Assembly: GCF_947501665.1 (NCBI RefSeq)
Contig: NZ_CANMWS010000006.1
Span: forward strand, 150,824-214,823
Length of the DNA: 64,000 bases
Direction of reading: 5' to 3'
Source: an uncultured Shewanella sp.
GTDB lineage: Bacteria > Pseudomonadota > Gammaproteobacteria > Enterobacterales > Shewanellaceae
Shown: positions 35,164 to 44,374 of the stretch, piece by piece
Numbering within the stretch: position 1 is the first letter of the stretch
Layout of the letters: the number at the start of each line of letters is the position of its first letter
The notes under the pieces: generated by a model
What the model was told of the DNA's origin: nothing
What the model saw: the letters and a program-made list of their open reading frames with translations, nothing else
Databases searched by the model: none
Program-made: the position numbers and the translations under genes

Positions 35164-35339
35164 AATCGAAGCAACAAGCTGTTTTTTCTTTGCATTGAAA
35201 ATCAGGTGTGAACAGATCTATGACCTTCGATTTCAGGGATGAAATCGTAGAGCGCCCAAGGATGGGTTTACAGCGTGTCATAGACATGTTTATACATCAG
35301 CCCGCTGCAAGCGATAGATAACTATGAAGGTTAAAATCC
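35164..35339. repeat. Nested-hairpin repeat element, copy 2
   Basis: It shares the left end (AATCGAAGCAACAAGCTGTT), the ATCAGGTGTGAA box and the right end (CAGCCCGCTGCAAGCGATAGATA, then GGTTAAA) with copy 1. Its outer stem is TCTATGAC / GTCATAGA (about 35217 and 35276), with an inner hairpin GATTTCA / TGAAATC. The arm sequences differ from copy 1 while the pairing is kept. Confidence 0.65.
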
Positions 35340-35377
35340 AACTAAATCAACACTGTAAATGTCAACAATCTAGAATC

Positions 35378-35404
35378 AAAGCATGCTACCTTGTGCTATC
35401 AAGG
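35378..35404 (+). repeat. Short repeat AAAGCATGCnACCTT, copy 2
   Basis: AAAGCATGCTACCTTGTGCTATCAAG, the second copy of the element at 34714, lies just before the stop of yheV (minus strand). Confidence 0.5.
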
Positions 35405-35409
35405 TAATA

Positions 35410-35610
35410 TTAGTCGGGTTTAAACACTCCAATCACATCACCGGTAGCTTTTTTCTCGACTTTTTCATCCGTTTGCTGCTCTCGGTAATCACATTCGATG
35501 CACTCTACGGTTTCCACCCCATTTTCTTTAAATAAAACAATGCTCTCTTTAGCTTTACATTTCGGGCATTTAGCACCGGCAACAAACCGTTTTTTAATTT
35601 TGGTATTCAC
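35410..35610 (-). CDS. yheV: YheV family putative zinc-ribbon protein
   Basis: The 66-residue protein matches E. coli YheV (66 residues): KKRFVAGAKCPKCKAKESIVLF, then VECIECDYRE, ending VIGVFKPD. The two CxxC pairs (CPKC, CIEC) form a probable zinc ribbon. The function is unknown in E. coli too; in gammaproteobacteria it lies near kefB/slyX and yheS, and here it is divergent from yheS. The start is GTG with AGGT 5 nt upstream. Confidence 0.9.
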   Translation of the reverse strand: MNTKIKKRFVAGAKCPKCKAKESIVLFKENGVETVECIECDYREQQTDEKVEKKATGDVIGVFKPD

Positions 35611-35763
35611 GCTATACCTGACTGGGTCATGTTCAATAACGTCTATTTTGCCACAAAACCTAACAGAATATGCACTATTTATGCTCTGTGAGTAGAAGTT
35701 TGCCCCCTTTGTAAGCTATTATCTCTGTCCCATTTATTTCAGATCGCATTCAAGTCATCACCC

Positions 35764-37668
35764 ATGATAAGCATCAATCAAGCACAACTCATTCGAGGCT
35801 CAAAAACCTTATTGAATGATACCTCACTCACTGTTTACCCTAGTCATAAAGTTGGCTTAGTCGGGGCAAATGGTACGGGAAAATCATCCTTATTGGCGCT
35901 TATTTTAGGGCAGGTTCACTTAGATAAAGGCGATATCAACGTTCCCAGTGGTTGGGAAATCGCCACAGTCGCTCAAGAAACCCCAGCACTGGATGTGTCT
36001 GCTATTGATTATGTCATTGACGGTGACATCGAGTATCGCCAACTTGAGGCTCAGCTCGAAAAAGCACAAATTGAAGATAATGGCCATGATATTGCCATTA
36101 TTCACGGTAAAATTGATGCCATTGGCGGTTATGCCATTCAGTCTCGCGCCGCCAGCTTATTAGCAGGACTCGGTTTTAGTGAGACTAAGCAGAGTGATCC
36201 CGTAAAAAGTTTTTCTGGGGGTTGGCGCATGCGTTTAAACCTGGCGCAAGCCTTGTTATGCCGCTCTGACTTATTGTTGCTCGATGAGCCCACCAACCAC
36301 CTTGATTTAGACACCATGTATTGGCTAGAAGGTTGGATTAAAGCCTACCAAGGCACATTAGTGTTAATCAGCCATGACAGAGATTTTATCGACGGTATTG
36401 TGGATGAAATCGTGCATGTGGAAAATCAAAAACTGAATTATTACAAGGGCAATTACTCCGCTTTTGAGCGTATTCGCGCCGAGCGTATGGCTCAGCAACA
36501 AGTGGCATTTGAGCGTCAGCAAAAAGAGCGCGCCCACATGCAATCTTTTGTGGATCGTTTCCGTTATAAAGCCAGCAAAGCCAAACAAGCCCAAAGTCGC
36601 TTAAAAGCCTTAGAGCGCATGACAGAATTACTGCCTTCTCAAGCTGACAGCCAATTTTCAATGGCCTTTAGAGAGCCCGAAGCCTTGCCTAATCCACTGG
36701 TAACAATGGAGCAAGTGTCGGTAGGTTACGGTGAAACTGAAATTTTAAAACGCGTACACCTTAACTTAGTGCCGGGCGCCAGAATTGGCCTACTCGGCCG
36801 TAATGGCGCGGGTAAATCAACCCTCATTAAGCTGTTATCGGAAGAATTAACCCCCATGAAGGGTAAATATGAGACCAACCCCGGCCTCAATATTGGGTAT
36901 TTTGCTCAGCATCAGCTGGAATTTTTACGCTTAGATGACTCACCATTACAGCATTTAATTCGTCTCGCACCCACCAAACGTGAACAAGAATTAAGGGACT
37001 TTTTAGGTGGCTATGGTTTTAACGGAGATATGGCTCTGGCCCCAGTTAGGCCCTTTTCTGGTGGCGAAAAAGCCCGCTTAGTCTTAGCATTATTGGTGTG
37101 GCAACGCCCTAACCTATTACTGCTTGATGAACCCACCAACCATTTAGACTTAGAGATGCGCCACGCCCTCACCATGGCACTGCAGACCTTTGAAGGTGCG
37201 ATGATTATTGTTTCCCATGATAGGCACTTACTCCGCCTGAGCTGCAGTGATTACTATTTAGTGGATCAAGGTGAAGTACGCAGTTTTGAAGGTGATTTAG
37301 ATGATTACCATCAGTGGTTACTCGATGCCGCAAAAGAAGAAAATAAAAAACTGAGCAGTAGCGATGCGACCCCTGCCCAAGATAAAAAACAGCAAAAGCG
37401 GATTGAGGCCGAGTTACGTAAACAGCTCTCGCCCATTAAGAAGCAACAAACTAAACTGGAAAAACAGCAGCAAAAAGCTAATGATAGACTTCTCGAACTT
37501 GAAGCGCAACTGGCTGAAACAAGCCTCTATGATAGCGACAACAAAGCACAGTTAACTCAAGTACTGGCTGAACGTACCCAGCTCACCCAAGACCTAGAAG
37601 CCAGTGAAATGGAGTGGCTCACACTGCAAGAGCAAATAGAAGACATAGAGCAAGCGGCCGCTAATTAA
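35764..37668 (+). CDS. yheS: ABC-F family ATPase YheS
   Basis: YheS is a ribosome-associated ABC-F protein with two ATPase domains and no membrane part, thought to relieve certain translation stalls. The 634 residues match E. coli YheS (637). Walker A GANGTGKSSL (about 35) and GRNGAGKST (about 345), signatures SFSGGWRMRLNLAQ and PFSGGEKARLVLALL, and Walker B LLLLDEPTNHLDLD twice are present. The interdomain linker (about 240-290, rich in Arg/Gln/Lys) is the P-site tRNA-interaction motif. The C-terminal 100 residues form a Lys/Glu/Gln coiled coil. It is followed by a TIGR02444 gene, the usual neighbour in this lineage. Confidence 0.96.
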   Translation: MISINQAQLIRGSKTLLNDTSLTVYPSHKVGLVGANGTGKSSLLALILGQVHLDKGDINVPSGWEIATVAQETPALDVSAIDYVIDGDIEYRQLEAQLEKAQIEDNGHDIAIIHGKIDAIGGYAIQSRAASLLAGLGFSETKQSDPVKSFSGGWRMRLNLAQALLCRSDLLLLDEPTNHLDLDTMYWLEGWIKAYQGTLVLISHDRDFIDGIVDEIVHVENQKLNYYKGNYSAFERIRAERMAQQQVAFERQQKERAHMQSFVDRFRYKASKAKQAQSRLKALERMTELLPSQADSQFSMAFREPEALPNPLVTMEQVSVGYGETEILKRVHLNLVPGARIGLLGRNGAGKSTLIKLLSEELTPMKGKYETNPGLNIGYFAQHQLEFLRLDDSPLQHLIRLAPTKREQELRDFLGGYGFNGDMALAPVRPFSGGEKARLVLALLVWQRPNLLLLDEPTNHLDLEMRHALTMALQTFEGAMIIVSHDRHLLRLSCSDYYLVDQGEVRSFEGDLDDYHQWLLDAAKEENKKLSSSDATPAQDKKQQKRIEAELRKQLSPIKKQQTKLEKQQQKANDRLLELEAQLAETSLYDSDNKAQLTQVLAERTQLTQDLEASEMEWLTLQEQIEDIEQAAAN

Positions 37669-37724
37669 ATAGTGCAACGAATAAGTGAATGACAATCATT
37701 GAGCACAAGGATTAAGGATCCCTC

Positions 37725-38243
37725 ATGGAAAAAGCGCATACACACTCACTAAATTGGCTAAGATCTCACCTTAAGCCAACTTTATGGGCTGAGTGCGACG
37801 TTCTTTATGCACGGGATCCTAAAGGGTATATTACCCTGCAAGATACTTATCAGCTCAACGTTAATTTACTGTTACTGGCCCAATGGCTAGACAATTTACA
37901 CATTGAACATCAATCTCTTATCTTAAATACCGCCATTTGGTCTGAGCTAAACAGCAAAGTGAAAGCGCATGATCAAAATGCACTCATTCCCTATAGGCAA
38001 CACAGGCGAGCCAGTAAAAGCCGCCTATCAGCAAGTCAGTATCAACACATGCTAAAAAAAGAGCTGCTACTTGAGCGCCAAACTCAACAATTTATCCTCA
38101 CTGAACTAGATGTCATCCTTCAACACGCCGATAATAAAGACATTAACATCACACCGATTGAAAATATTAATCGTCAGACTGCCGATAGTGAGCAGATCAA
38201 TCACAGCCGTAATGCCGATGCCTACTTAAGCCTGTTTAGCTAA
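37725..38243 (+). CDS. TIGR02444 (DUF2390) family protein
   Basis: The 172-residue protein has the family signature LYARDPKGYITLQDTYQLNVNLLLLAQWL near residue 27, which in relatives reads W...LYA...V..aCL.LQ...g.dVnLLL...W. A basic stretch (RQHRRASKSRLSASQY) follows, then a C-terminal helix. It is soluble and of unknown function. It sits 56 bp after yheS on the same strand with AAGGA before the ATG, so it is probably co-transcribed, as in related genomes. Confidence 0.85.
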   Translation: MEKAHTHSLNWLRSHLKPTLWAECDVLYARDPKGYITLQDTYQLNVNLLLLAQWLDNLHIEHQSLILNTAIWSELNSKVKAHDQNALIPYRQHRRASKSRLSASQYQHMLKKELLLERQTQQFILTELDVILQHADNKDINITPIENINRQTADSEQINHSRNADAYLSLFS

Positions 38244-38262
38244 GGTACTCATTAGCGCACAA

Positions 38263-38880
38263 TCAAGGCTGAGCGGCATTTGATAAGGCTGCTTGGCTGT
38301 TTACATCAATCACACATTGAGACAATTTTTCACTCAAACTGGCTAAAAAGCTATCTGCCACATCAAAGGTTTTATGGGTTATCACAGTAAAGGGCCGCGT
38401 CACTGTTTGGGCTTTATTTTTAATCACTATCTCGCCCGTTAAAGTGAATTGATTCCATAACCAACTGCGCTCTATGTTATTAAACTGAAAAGACAAAGAA
38501 GGATTAGATAAATTTGGATTTTTTTCTGTATTGCTTATTTCATTAGCTTGACTGCTATTAGAGATAACATTGGAAGTGACTTTAGAGGACAATTTAAATT
38601 GAATCGCTTTACCGGTAAAATCTTTTTGTAATTGCTCAATAAAAACAGACTCTTCTCCGGTTAATTTATCGGCATTGGGTAACACAGTCATCTGCACAGC
38701 ATATTGAGTATCATTAAATGGTATGGCAATCGGGCAGGCTGATATCTCGGTTTCTGTCCCTCTTAGCTGCCCTATTCCTTTTCGCGCCACCATAATGCAG
38801 CCCGATAGGCTCACCAAACACAGAGTAAGTACCAGGTATTTGAAAACAGAAAAAAATATAAATTTCATCTCGAATAACAT
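38263..38880 (-). CDS. Predicted lipoprotein, function unknown
   Basis: This 205-residue protein has a type II signal peptide (LVLTLCLVSLSGC, lipidated Cys near residue 28), so it is anchored in a membrane facing the periplasm. The mature part is mainly beta-strand with an Asn/Ser-rich stretch (NVISNSSQANEISNTEKNPN) near the middle. No family is recognised. An internal ATG at 38868 (MKFIFFSVF) would give a more typical signal length. It converges on the TIGR02444 gene with 19 bp between stops and stands alone otherwise. Confidence 0.7.
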   Translation of the reverse strand: MLFEMKFIFFSVFKYLVLTLCLVSLSGCIMVARKGIGQLRGTETEISACPIAIPFNDTQYAVQMTVLPNADKLTGEESVFIEQLQKDFTGKAIQFKLSSKVTSNVISNSSQANEISNTEKNPNLSNPSLSFQFNNIERSWLWNQFTLTGEIVIKNKAQTVTRPFTVITHKTFDVADSFLASLSEKLSQCVIDVNSQAALSNAAQP

Positions 38881-39023
38881 TGGAGGTTAAGTAAAAACCA
38901 GCCTAAGTTAACGAATATTAATATTCAACAAACCTGACAGTGTTGGGCGTATTTTCGCTTAAATGTGGTAAAAAGTAACCTTGTTGTAATAAATAGGACG
39001 GTTTCCTATTGCATTATCAAACA

Positions 39024-39061
39024 TAATACTCACCTTAAAAACCTTATTAAGGTGAGTATTA
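39024..39061. terminator. Long perfect inverted repeat downstream of S9 peptidase
   Basis: TAATACTCACCTTAA (39024-39038) and TTAAGGTGAGTATTA (39047-39061) are perfect 15-bp arms around an 8-nt loop. It lies 15 bp beyond the stop of the minus-strand peptidase, so it is a probable terminator, though the following T-run is weak. Confidence 0.6.
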
Positions 39062-39075
39062 ACATTGGATTGATA

Positions 39076-41568
39076 TTACTTCAATTGAGTTTCAAACAGT
39101 TTAAAAATACGACGGTATTCATCTAACCAACTGGAAGGTTGGCGAAAGCCATGGGGCTCCACGGGATAAATGGCCGTTTCAAACATTGGCTTTTCAAGCT
39201 CAATTAATCGCTGAACTAATCGAACGCTGTCTTGGAAAAAGACATTATCATCCACCATACCTGTCATGATAAGTAACGGCTTTTCTAATCCTTGAGCCCA
39301 CTCAATGGGTGAGCTGCGTTCAAAAGCAATGGGATCGATTTGTGGTGTATTGAGAATATTAGATACATAAGGCTGATTATAATAAGCCCAATCAGTGACT
39401 GGACGTAATGCCGCCCCCGCTTGGAATAAGTCAGGCTCCGTAAATAACGCCATGAAGGTTAAAAACCCGCCATAAGATCCGCCGTAAGTGCCCGCTTTAT
39501 TCACATCCACATTGGCATTTTTTACCATCCAATTAACGCCATCTTGTAAATCTTCCACTTCTGGGTGGCCCATTTGGCGATAAATAGCGGTGCGCCAGTC
39601 ACGTCCGTAACCTGCTGAACCACGGTAGTCCATATCCATGACAACATAGCCCTTTTGAGCCAATAAGTTATGGAACATAAATTCACGAAAATACACTGAA
39701 AAACCTAAATGCGCATTCTGCAAGTAGCCCGCACCATGATTAAAAATCACCGCAGGATACTGACTCGCCTTATTTTTATCAAAACCATTAGGCAAATACA
39801 CTCGCGCATAAATATCATCAGCGCCATGACTGGACGGCACTTTCACAACCTTAGGTGCTTGCCATTGGTAATCACTGAAAGCCTTACTGGTATAATGGGT
39901 TAACTGTTTAAGCTCGCCCCCAACTTTTTGAATGTAAAGCTCATCAGGTTCGATGGATTTTGACGCCGTTAATAATAGTTGCTTCCCTTTTGGGCTCAAC
40001 TCATAACTTAGCCTGCCTTTCCAATCTGTCAGTTGTTCAGTCGTTCCGGTACTCACATTCACACGATAAACGTTCTCAATACCAGGATGATCTTTATTGG
40101 CTTTATAGTAGATATACTCCGCTTTTGGCCCAAGCGTAAGATCTGATACTACAAATTGACCTTGAGTTAATGCTTTTTCACTGCCACCAAGAGGCTTAAG
40201 ATAAAGTTGTGAATAACCTGATTGCTCTGATAAATAATACAAGGTTGAGGTATTTGGCAGCCATCCAAACTGATTATGGATATAATTAATCCAAGCATCA
40301 TCATGTACTCTATTTTGAGTCTTCAATTCACCGCTTGAAAAATCTAAGGTCGCAATCCAACGATCTTTGTTGTCAATGGCTTCAATCATCAACGCCACTT
40401 GATTACTTTGCATCTGCCATTGAATGGAGCTTTGTTTACGACTCCAGTCTTTGAGGAGTTCAAATTTACGCGGTGTTTTTGTTGCTTGATACTGCTTGCC
40501 TTTCAGTTTGGCATTCTCAGCTCGAATGTCAGCAAACACATCCTCATCATACCCACTAAGACCGTCTATTTTTATCGGCTTTTGTTGCTGACTTTCAAGA
40601 TCCAATAAAACAAAACGCTCACCGGCGGGCTCATCTTCGCTGCTCAAGGCGCGAACGGGAGTCGACTCCATGGGCCCCTTTTGAGTAATGAACTTCGCCA
40701 TGATCCCCGTTGTTTCATCGCCCCCAAAATCATAGTTATAATGTTTATCAATCAAAGATAAAATAATATAACGACCGTTTGGTGACAGGCTCAAGGAGCT
40801 AATTTTCTCACTATCACCTAAATACCAAGTCTTAGGCGCTAAGGTCGGATCGGATTTTTCTAATTGTTGCTGATGAGATTCACGATCTTTGGCTTGCTGA
40901 TTTTTAAGGGAAACAAATTCAATTAATCTATCTTGCTGCTTTTCAATATAAGTCGTGACCTTAAATGACTCAGGGGCATTAGCCATCTTAAGGTTGGCAA
41001 TTTGTTCGACGAGTCCCGTTGCTAAATGGATTTTAAATACTTGGGATGTTTGCCAAAAAGCCAAGTTGCCATCATCTAAAAAGCGAAGACCTTGAGCCGG
41101 AAGCGTTTGTTTGGTCAGTTGTCTCACTTGTTGAGTAGCGATCTGCTTAATAAAAACATTACCCTGATAAATATAAGCTTTGCGTGTACGTGAAGCATCA
41201 AATATGCCTTTTGCTTGACTGGCTAGATGCAACTTATCTAATGTCAGTTCAACCGCTTCACCTTGTATCACACTCTGTTGATAATGCTGCTTAATCGTGG
41301 ACTCATGCGCTTGACGGGTAAAGTACACACTTTGACCATCATCATTCCAATAGGCATTCTTAGCCAATATTCCCATCCAATCAGGGTTAGCCATAATTTG
41401 CTTTAATGTTAAAGGCGTAGCAGCCTGTGGAGGCGATACCAATACGACCGGCGCAAGCTCGGTAGTGGGTAAAGTTGTAATAGGGTCATTTGAAGATACA
41501 GAAGTACAACTGGCAAGCACTGATAAGCTAAGTAAGCTCAATCCTGTTTGGCGAAGTAAACGCTTCAT
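39076..41568 (-). CDS. S9 family (prolyl oligopeptidase-type) lipoprotein peptidase
   Basis: The 830-residue protein starts with a lipoprotein signal (LSLLSLSVLASC). A beta-propeller-like region with repeated TPxxK/GxxLAF-type blades covers about 60-590. The C-terminal alpha/beta-hydrolase domain (about 600-830) has PAVIFNHGAGY (oxyanion region), MDYRGSAGYG, the nucleophile elbow GTYGGSYGGFLT, MTGMVDDNVFF with the catalytic Asp, and PHGFRQPSSW with the catalytic His. This is the dipeptidyl-peptidase IV / S9 layout; it probably removes N-terminal dipeptides or cleaves after Pro in the periplasm. AGGAAAGAGG precedes the ATG. It is monocistronic. Confidence 0.9.
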   Translation of the reverse strand: MKRLLRQTGLSLLSLSVLASCTSVSSNDPITTLPTTELAPVVLVSPPQAATPLTLKQIMANPDWMGILAKNAYWNDDGQSVYFTRQAHESTIKQHYQQSVIQGEAVELTLDKLHLASQAKGIFDASRTRKAYIYQGNVFIKQIATQQVRQLTKQTLPAQGLRFLDDGNLAFWQTSQVFKIHLATGLVEQIANLKMANAPESFKVTTYIEKQQDRLIEFVSLKNQQAKDRESHQQQLEKSDPTLAPKTWYLGDSEKISSLSLSPNGRYIILSLIDKHYNYDFGGDETTGIMAKFITQKGPMESTPVRALSSEDEPAGERFVLLDLESQQQKPIKIDGLSGYDEDVFADIRAENAKLKGKQYQATKTPRKFELLKDWSRKQSSIQWQMQSNQVALMIEAIDNKDRWIATLDFSSGELKTQNRVHDDAWINYIHNQFGWLPNTSTLYYLSEQSGYSQLYLKPLGGSEKALTQGQFVVSDLTLGPKAEYIYYKANKDHPGIENVYRVNVSTGTTEQLTDWKGRLSYELSPKGKQLLLTASKSIEPDELYIQKVGGELKQLTHYTSKAFSDYQWQAPKVVKVPSSHGADDIYARVYLPNGFDKNKASQYPAVIFNHGAGYLQNAHLGFSVYFREFMFHNLLAQKGYVVMDMDYRGSAGYGRDWRTAIYRQMGHPEVEDLQDGVNWMVKNANVDVNKAGTYGGSYGGFLTFMALFTEPDLFQAGAALRPVTDWAYYNQPYVSNILNTPQIDPIAFERSSPIEWAQGLEKPLLIMTGMVDDNVFFQDSVRLVQRLIELEKPMFETAIYPVEPHGFRQPSSWLDEYRRIFKLFETQLK

Positions 41569-41782
41569 CCTCTTTCCTTATGATATAAGCCTAGGCTCAA
41601 ACACCGTGTGCATTTTTTAACTCACTATACAACGTTCTCTCCTTTTAATAAGAAGCTTAAGACGCTAATAGCCATGGTATGCAGTAGTGGGAACGTAGAG
41701 CAATGGAAAATAATTTTCCATTTATATCACAAATTGATAAGAATTAAGTGCTAAACAACAAAATAAATCAACAAAATAGAGG

Positions 41783-42358
41783 TTAACTTTTCACATTTAA
41801 AAAGTTCTGCAGTAGGTCTAAGCCTTGCTCGGTCAATATGGACTCCGGATGAAACTGCACACCATATAAAGGTAACTCTTGGTGCCGCATAGCCATGATC
41901 TCACGGCCATGAATAGGATCATCAAACCATGCCTCTAATATAAAGTCCTTTGGCAATACATCCACCAATAAAGAATGGTAACGCGTCACCGTTAATGGCT
42001 GATTTAATTGGTTAAACAAAGCCTCCCCACTGTGAGTAATCAGGCTCGTTTTACCATGCATCACACGTTGAGCACGTCCGATATTAGCGCCATATACCTG
42101 CGCAATCGCTTGATGGCCTAAACACACACCTAAGATAGGTAATTGACCTGAAAAATATTCGATGGCAGCTAAAGTAATACCGGCTTCATTTGGACTGCGA
42201 GGTCCAGGAGAAATGACTAAATGGGAAGGAGAAAGACATTCTATCTCCTCAAGCGAGATTTCATCATTACGCTTAACAACGACGGTTTGTCCTAATTGTT
42301 GAAAATACTGCACTAAGTTATAAGTAAATGAGTCGTAATTATCAATAATTAAAAGCAT
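41783..42358 (-). CDS. pabA: Aminodeoxychorismate/anthranilate synthase glutamine amidotransferase subunit
   Basis: This class I glutamine amidotransferase supplies ammonia to chorismate-using synthases for folate (PabB) or tryptophan (TrpE). It has 191 residues; E. coli PabA has 187. Motifs are [27 protein letters not shown], the catalytic Cys in [25 protein letters not shown] and the His/Glu pair in [14 protein letters not shown]. In related genomes this gene stands without trpE or pabB and may serve both pathways; no partner is in this window. sspB lies upstream with a terminator between, so it has its own promoter. Confidence 0.92.
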   Translation of the reverse strand: MLLIIDNYDSFTYNLVQYFQQLGQTVVVKRNDEISLEEIECLSPSHLVISPGPRSPNEAGITLAAIEYFSGQLPILGVCLGHQAIAQVYGANIGRAQRVMHGKTSLITHSGEALFNQLNQPLTVTRYHSLLVDVLPKDFILEAWFDDPIHGREIMAMRHQELPLYGVQFHPESILTEQGLDLLQNFLNVKS

Positions 42359-42429
42359 AACGAATTATTTTTGAGGAAGTTAATTGAGTTACTAAAATAA
42401 AAATACAAGTGGTATGCGCTCAAAAACAA

Positions 42430-42456
42430 AAAAGCCAATCCGTTGATTGGCTTTTC
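42430..42456 (-). terminator. Terminator of the petABC-sspAB cluster
   Basis: AAAGCCAATC and GATTGGCTTT with a 4-nt loop; on the minus strand the stem is followed by a T-rich run. It lies just after the sspB stop. Confidence 0.88.
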
Positions 42457-42494
42457 AACATCAATTTGAAGTCATACTCAATCAAATATTGCCG

Positions 42495-42950
42495 TTACTT
42501 CACTAATGTTAAGTGACTACGACGTTTTGATTGTTCAGCTTTATCGGTTTTCGTATCACTTTTTACCGTTTCTTGTGACTCTTCGACAATTGCTAAGCCT
42601 TGTTCTTCGGGCTCTTCGGGGGTTTGATAAGCATCTTCCAAATCAAATACCGTCCCCGCACCATTTTCACGGGCATAAATAGCAATCACTGACGCCATAG
42701 GTAAAAACAATTGCTGTAATACACCACCAAAACGCGCACTAAACTCAATACTCTCGTTAGAGATAACAAGCTCAGAAACAGCACTGGATGAAATATTCAG
42801 TACAATTTGCCCATCTTTAACATATTGTTGAGGTACCATGGTATTTGGCACATAAGCATCGATGACAACATGTGGTGTGAGCTCATTATCCATTAGCCAC
42901 TCATAATAAGCACGAAGTAAATAAGGACGATTCGGTGATAGTTCTTTCAT
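42495..42950 (-). CDS. sspB: ClpXP specificity-enhancing factor SspB
   Basis: SspB delivers ssrA-tagged proteins to the ClpXP protease. The 151-residue protein has the conserved substrate-binding domain (about 1-110: RPYLLRAYYEWLMDNELTPHVVIDA, VLNISSSAVSELVISNESIEFSARFGGV, MASVIAIYARENGAGTVF). A variable acidic linker and the C-terminal ClpX-binding tail (RRSHLTLVK, compare RGRPALRVVK in E. coli) follow. The start overlaps the sspA stop (TAATG), so translation is coupled. Confidence 0.96.
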   Translation of the reverse strand: MKELSPNRPYLLRAYYEWLMDNELTPHVVIDAYVPNTMVPQQYVKDGQIVLNISSSAVSELVISNESIEFSARFGGVLQQLFLPMASVIAIYARENGAGTVFDLEDAYQTPEEPEEQGLAIVEESQETVKSDTKTDKAEQSKRRSHLTLVK

Positions 42951-43579
42951 TACATACCCATACGCATTTCACGTTCGGTCTCAGTCAAAGAGGCTTTAAA
43001 TGACTCACGATCAAATAGACGTGTCATATAAGCTTTGATCTCTTTTGCGACGCGATTATCAAGTTCTATACCCAATTCTGGCAAACGCCATAATAATGGG
43101 CCTAAATAACAATCAGCTAAGCCAAATTCTTCACTCATGAAGAATGGCATTTCAGTGAAAATAGGCGCAATAGCCGTTAAGCTTTCTTGCAACTCTTTGC
43201 GAGCAGAATCAACTCGATCACCTTTTCTGATACGATCAACTAAGGTATACCAATCTGATTCAATACGGTGCATCATCAAACGTGTTTGACCACGAGAAAC
43301 CGGATAAACTGGCATTAATGGTGGATGTGGAAAACGCTCATCCAAATACTCCATAATGATCCGTGAGTTATACAACACAAGCTCACGATCAACCAAAGTA
43401 GGTACACTGTTGTAAGGATTAATTTCAATTAAATCCTCAGGCATGTCATTAGGGTCGACCTGAAGTACATCGACAGTAACCCCTTTTTCAGCCAAAACAA
43501 TACGAACTTGATGACTATAAAGGTCGTCAGCGCCTGAGTACAGGGTCATGATTGAGCGTTTATTGGCAGCAACAGCCAT
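42950..43579 (-). CDS. sspA: Stringent starvation protein A
   Basis: SspA is a glutathione-S-transferase-fold protein that binds RNA polymerase and alters promoter use in stationary phase and stress. ATG 43579 (MAVAANKRSIMTLYSG) is preferred because it aligns with E. coli SspA and has GGAGG 6 nt upstream; a longer frame exists to 43609. About 209 residues. The N-terminal thioredoxin-like part and the NPYNSVPTLVDREL and YLDERFPHPPLMPVYPV motifs are conserved. It lies between petC and sspB; a hairpin separates it from petC. Confidence 0.97.
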   Translation of the reverse strand: MAVAANKRSIMTLYSGADDLYSHQVRIVLAEKGVTVDVLQVDPNDMPEDLIEINPYNSVPTLVDRELVLYNSRIIMEYLDERFPHPPLMPVYPVSRGQTRLMMHRIESDWYTLVDRIRKGDRVDSARKELQESLTAIAPIFTEMPFFMSEEFGLADCYLGPLLWRLPELGIELDNRVAKEIKAYMTRLFDRESFKASLTETEREMRMGM

Positions 43580-43615
43580 TGATACCCTCCGGGATCTGTA
43601 AAAAAACAAAAATGC

Positions 43616-43641
43616 AAACGAGGGGCATAGCCCCCCGTTTA
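43616..43641 (-). terminator. Hairpin between petC and sspA
   Basis: AAACGAGGGG and CCCCCCGTTT with a CATAG loop form a GC-rich stem; on the minus strand it is followed by a T-rich run. It lies 40 bp after petC and before the sspA ribosome site, so it can end or attenuate the petABC transcript. Confidence 0.75.
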
Positions 43642-43678
43642 CAACATATGAATACGCTATTCTAACTCTTATTGGTGC

Positions 43679-44374
43679 TTAGTGTACATCTTTCCAATAT
43701 TCTTTCTTCAATAGATAAGACACAATGAAGAAAATAAACAGGAATCCAAGCACCCACCAACCTAAACTTTCACGTTCAAGTTTAACAGGATCACCTGAGT
43801 ATACTAAAAATCCAGTAATATCTCGAACAACTTGATCATACTCTTCAGCAGACAGCTCGCCACCGGTTGAAACAATAGAACCATCTTCTTGAAGAACCGG
43901 AACACCTTGCAGTGTTTGTAACACATGTGGCATACCGACAGATGGAAAGACCGTATTGTTCACACCAAATGGACGAGATTCATCTTTATAAAAACTTTTA
44001 AGGTAAGTATAAATCCAATCTTCACCACGAACACGACCTACTAAGGTTAAGTCAGGAGGCACAGCACCAAACCACTTAGCAGCATCATCATCGGTAATCG
44101 CGTTTTCCATTAACGCGCCAATTTTAGTGTCATTGTATAAATACTGCTGACTCATTTCATCAAGAGGAATATCCAAATCCGTCGCCACTCGCTCATATCG
44201 TTGATACTGAGTACTGTGACAACCTGAGCAATTGTTTTGAAATAAATTCAAACCACGCTGCAGAGACTCTTTATCATGCAAGTCAATATTGGCTTTTTCA
44301 AGATGAACATTGCTTCCTGCTGCCATAGCAAACGTAGGAATTAAAGCGACTAATGCTATTAATAATTTTTTCAT
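43679..44374 (-). CDS. petC: Ubiquinol-cytochrome c reductase, cytochrome c1 subunit
   Basis: Cytochrome c1 of the bc1 complex passes electrons from the Rieske protein to periplasmic cytochromes. The 231-residue protein has a signal peptide (MKKLLIALVALIPTFAMA), the c-type haem site CSGCH near residue 52, an axial-ligand methionine region (FPSVGMPHVLQ), and a C-terminal membrane anchor (LGWWVLGFLFIFFIVSYLL) followed by the Lys-rich tail. Its start overlaps the petB stop. Confidence 0.96.
   Translation of the reverse strand: MKKLLIALVALIPTFAMAAGSNVHLEKANIDLHDKESLQRGLNLFQNNCSGCHSTQYQRYERVATDLDIPLDEMSQQYLYNDTKIGALMENAITDDDAAKWFGAVPPDLTLVGRVRGEDWIYTYLKSFYKDESRPFGVNNTVFPSVGMPHVLQTLQGVPVLQEDGSIVSTGGELSAEEYDQVVRDITGFLVYSGDPVKLERESLGWWVLGFLFIFFIVSYLLKKEYWKDVH

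Noticed and set aside
34791..35339. CRISPR array
   Set aside because: Only two long imperfect copies with internal stems; no regular short repeats and spacers, no cas genes.
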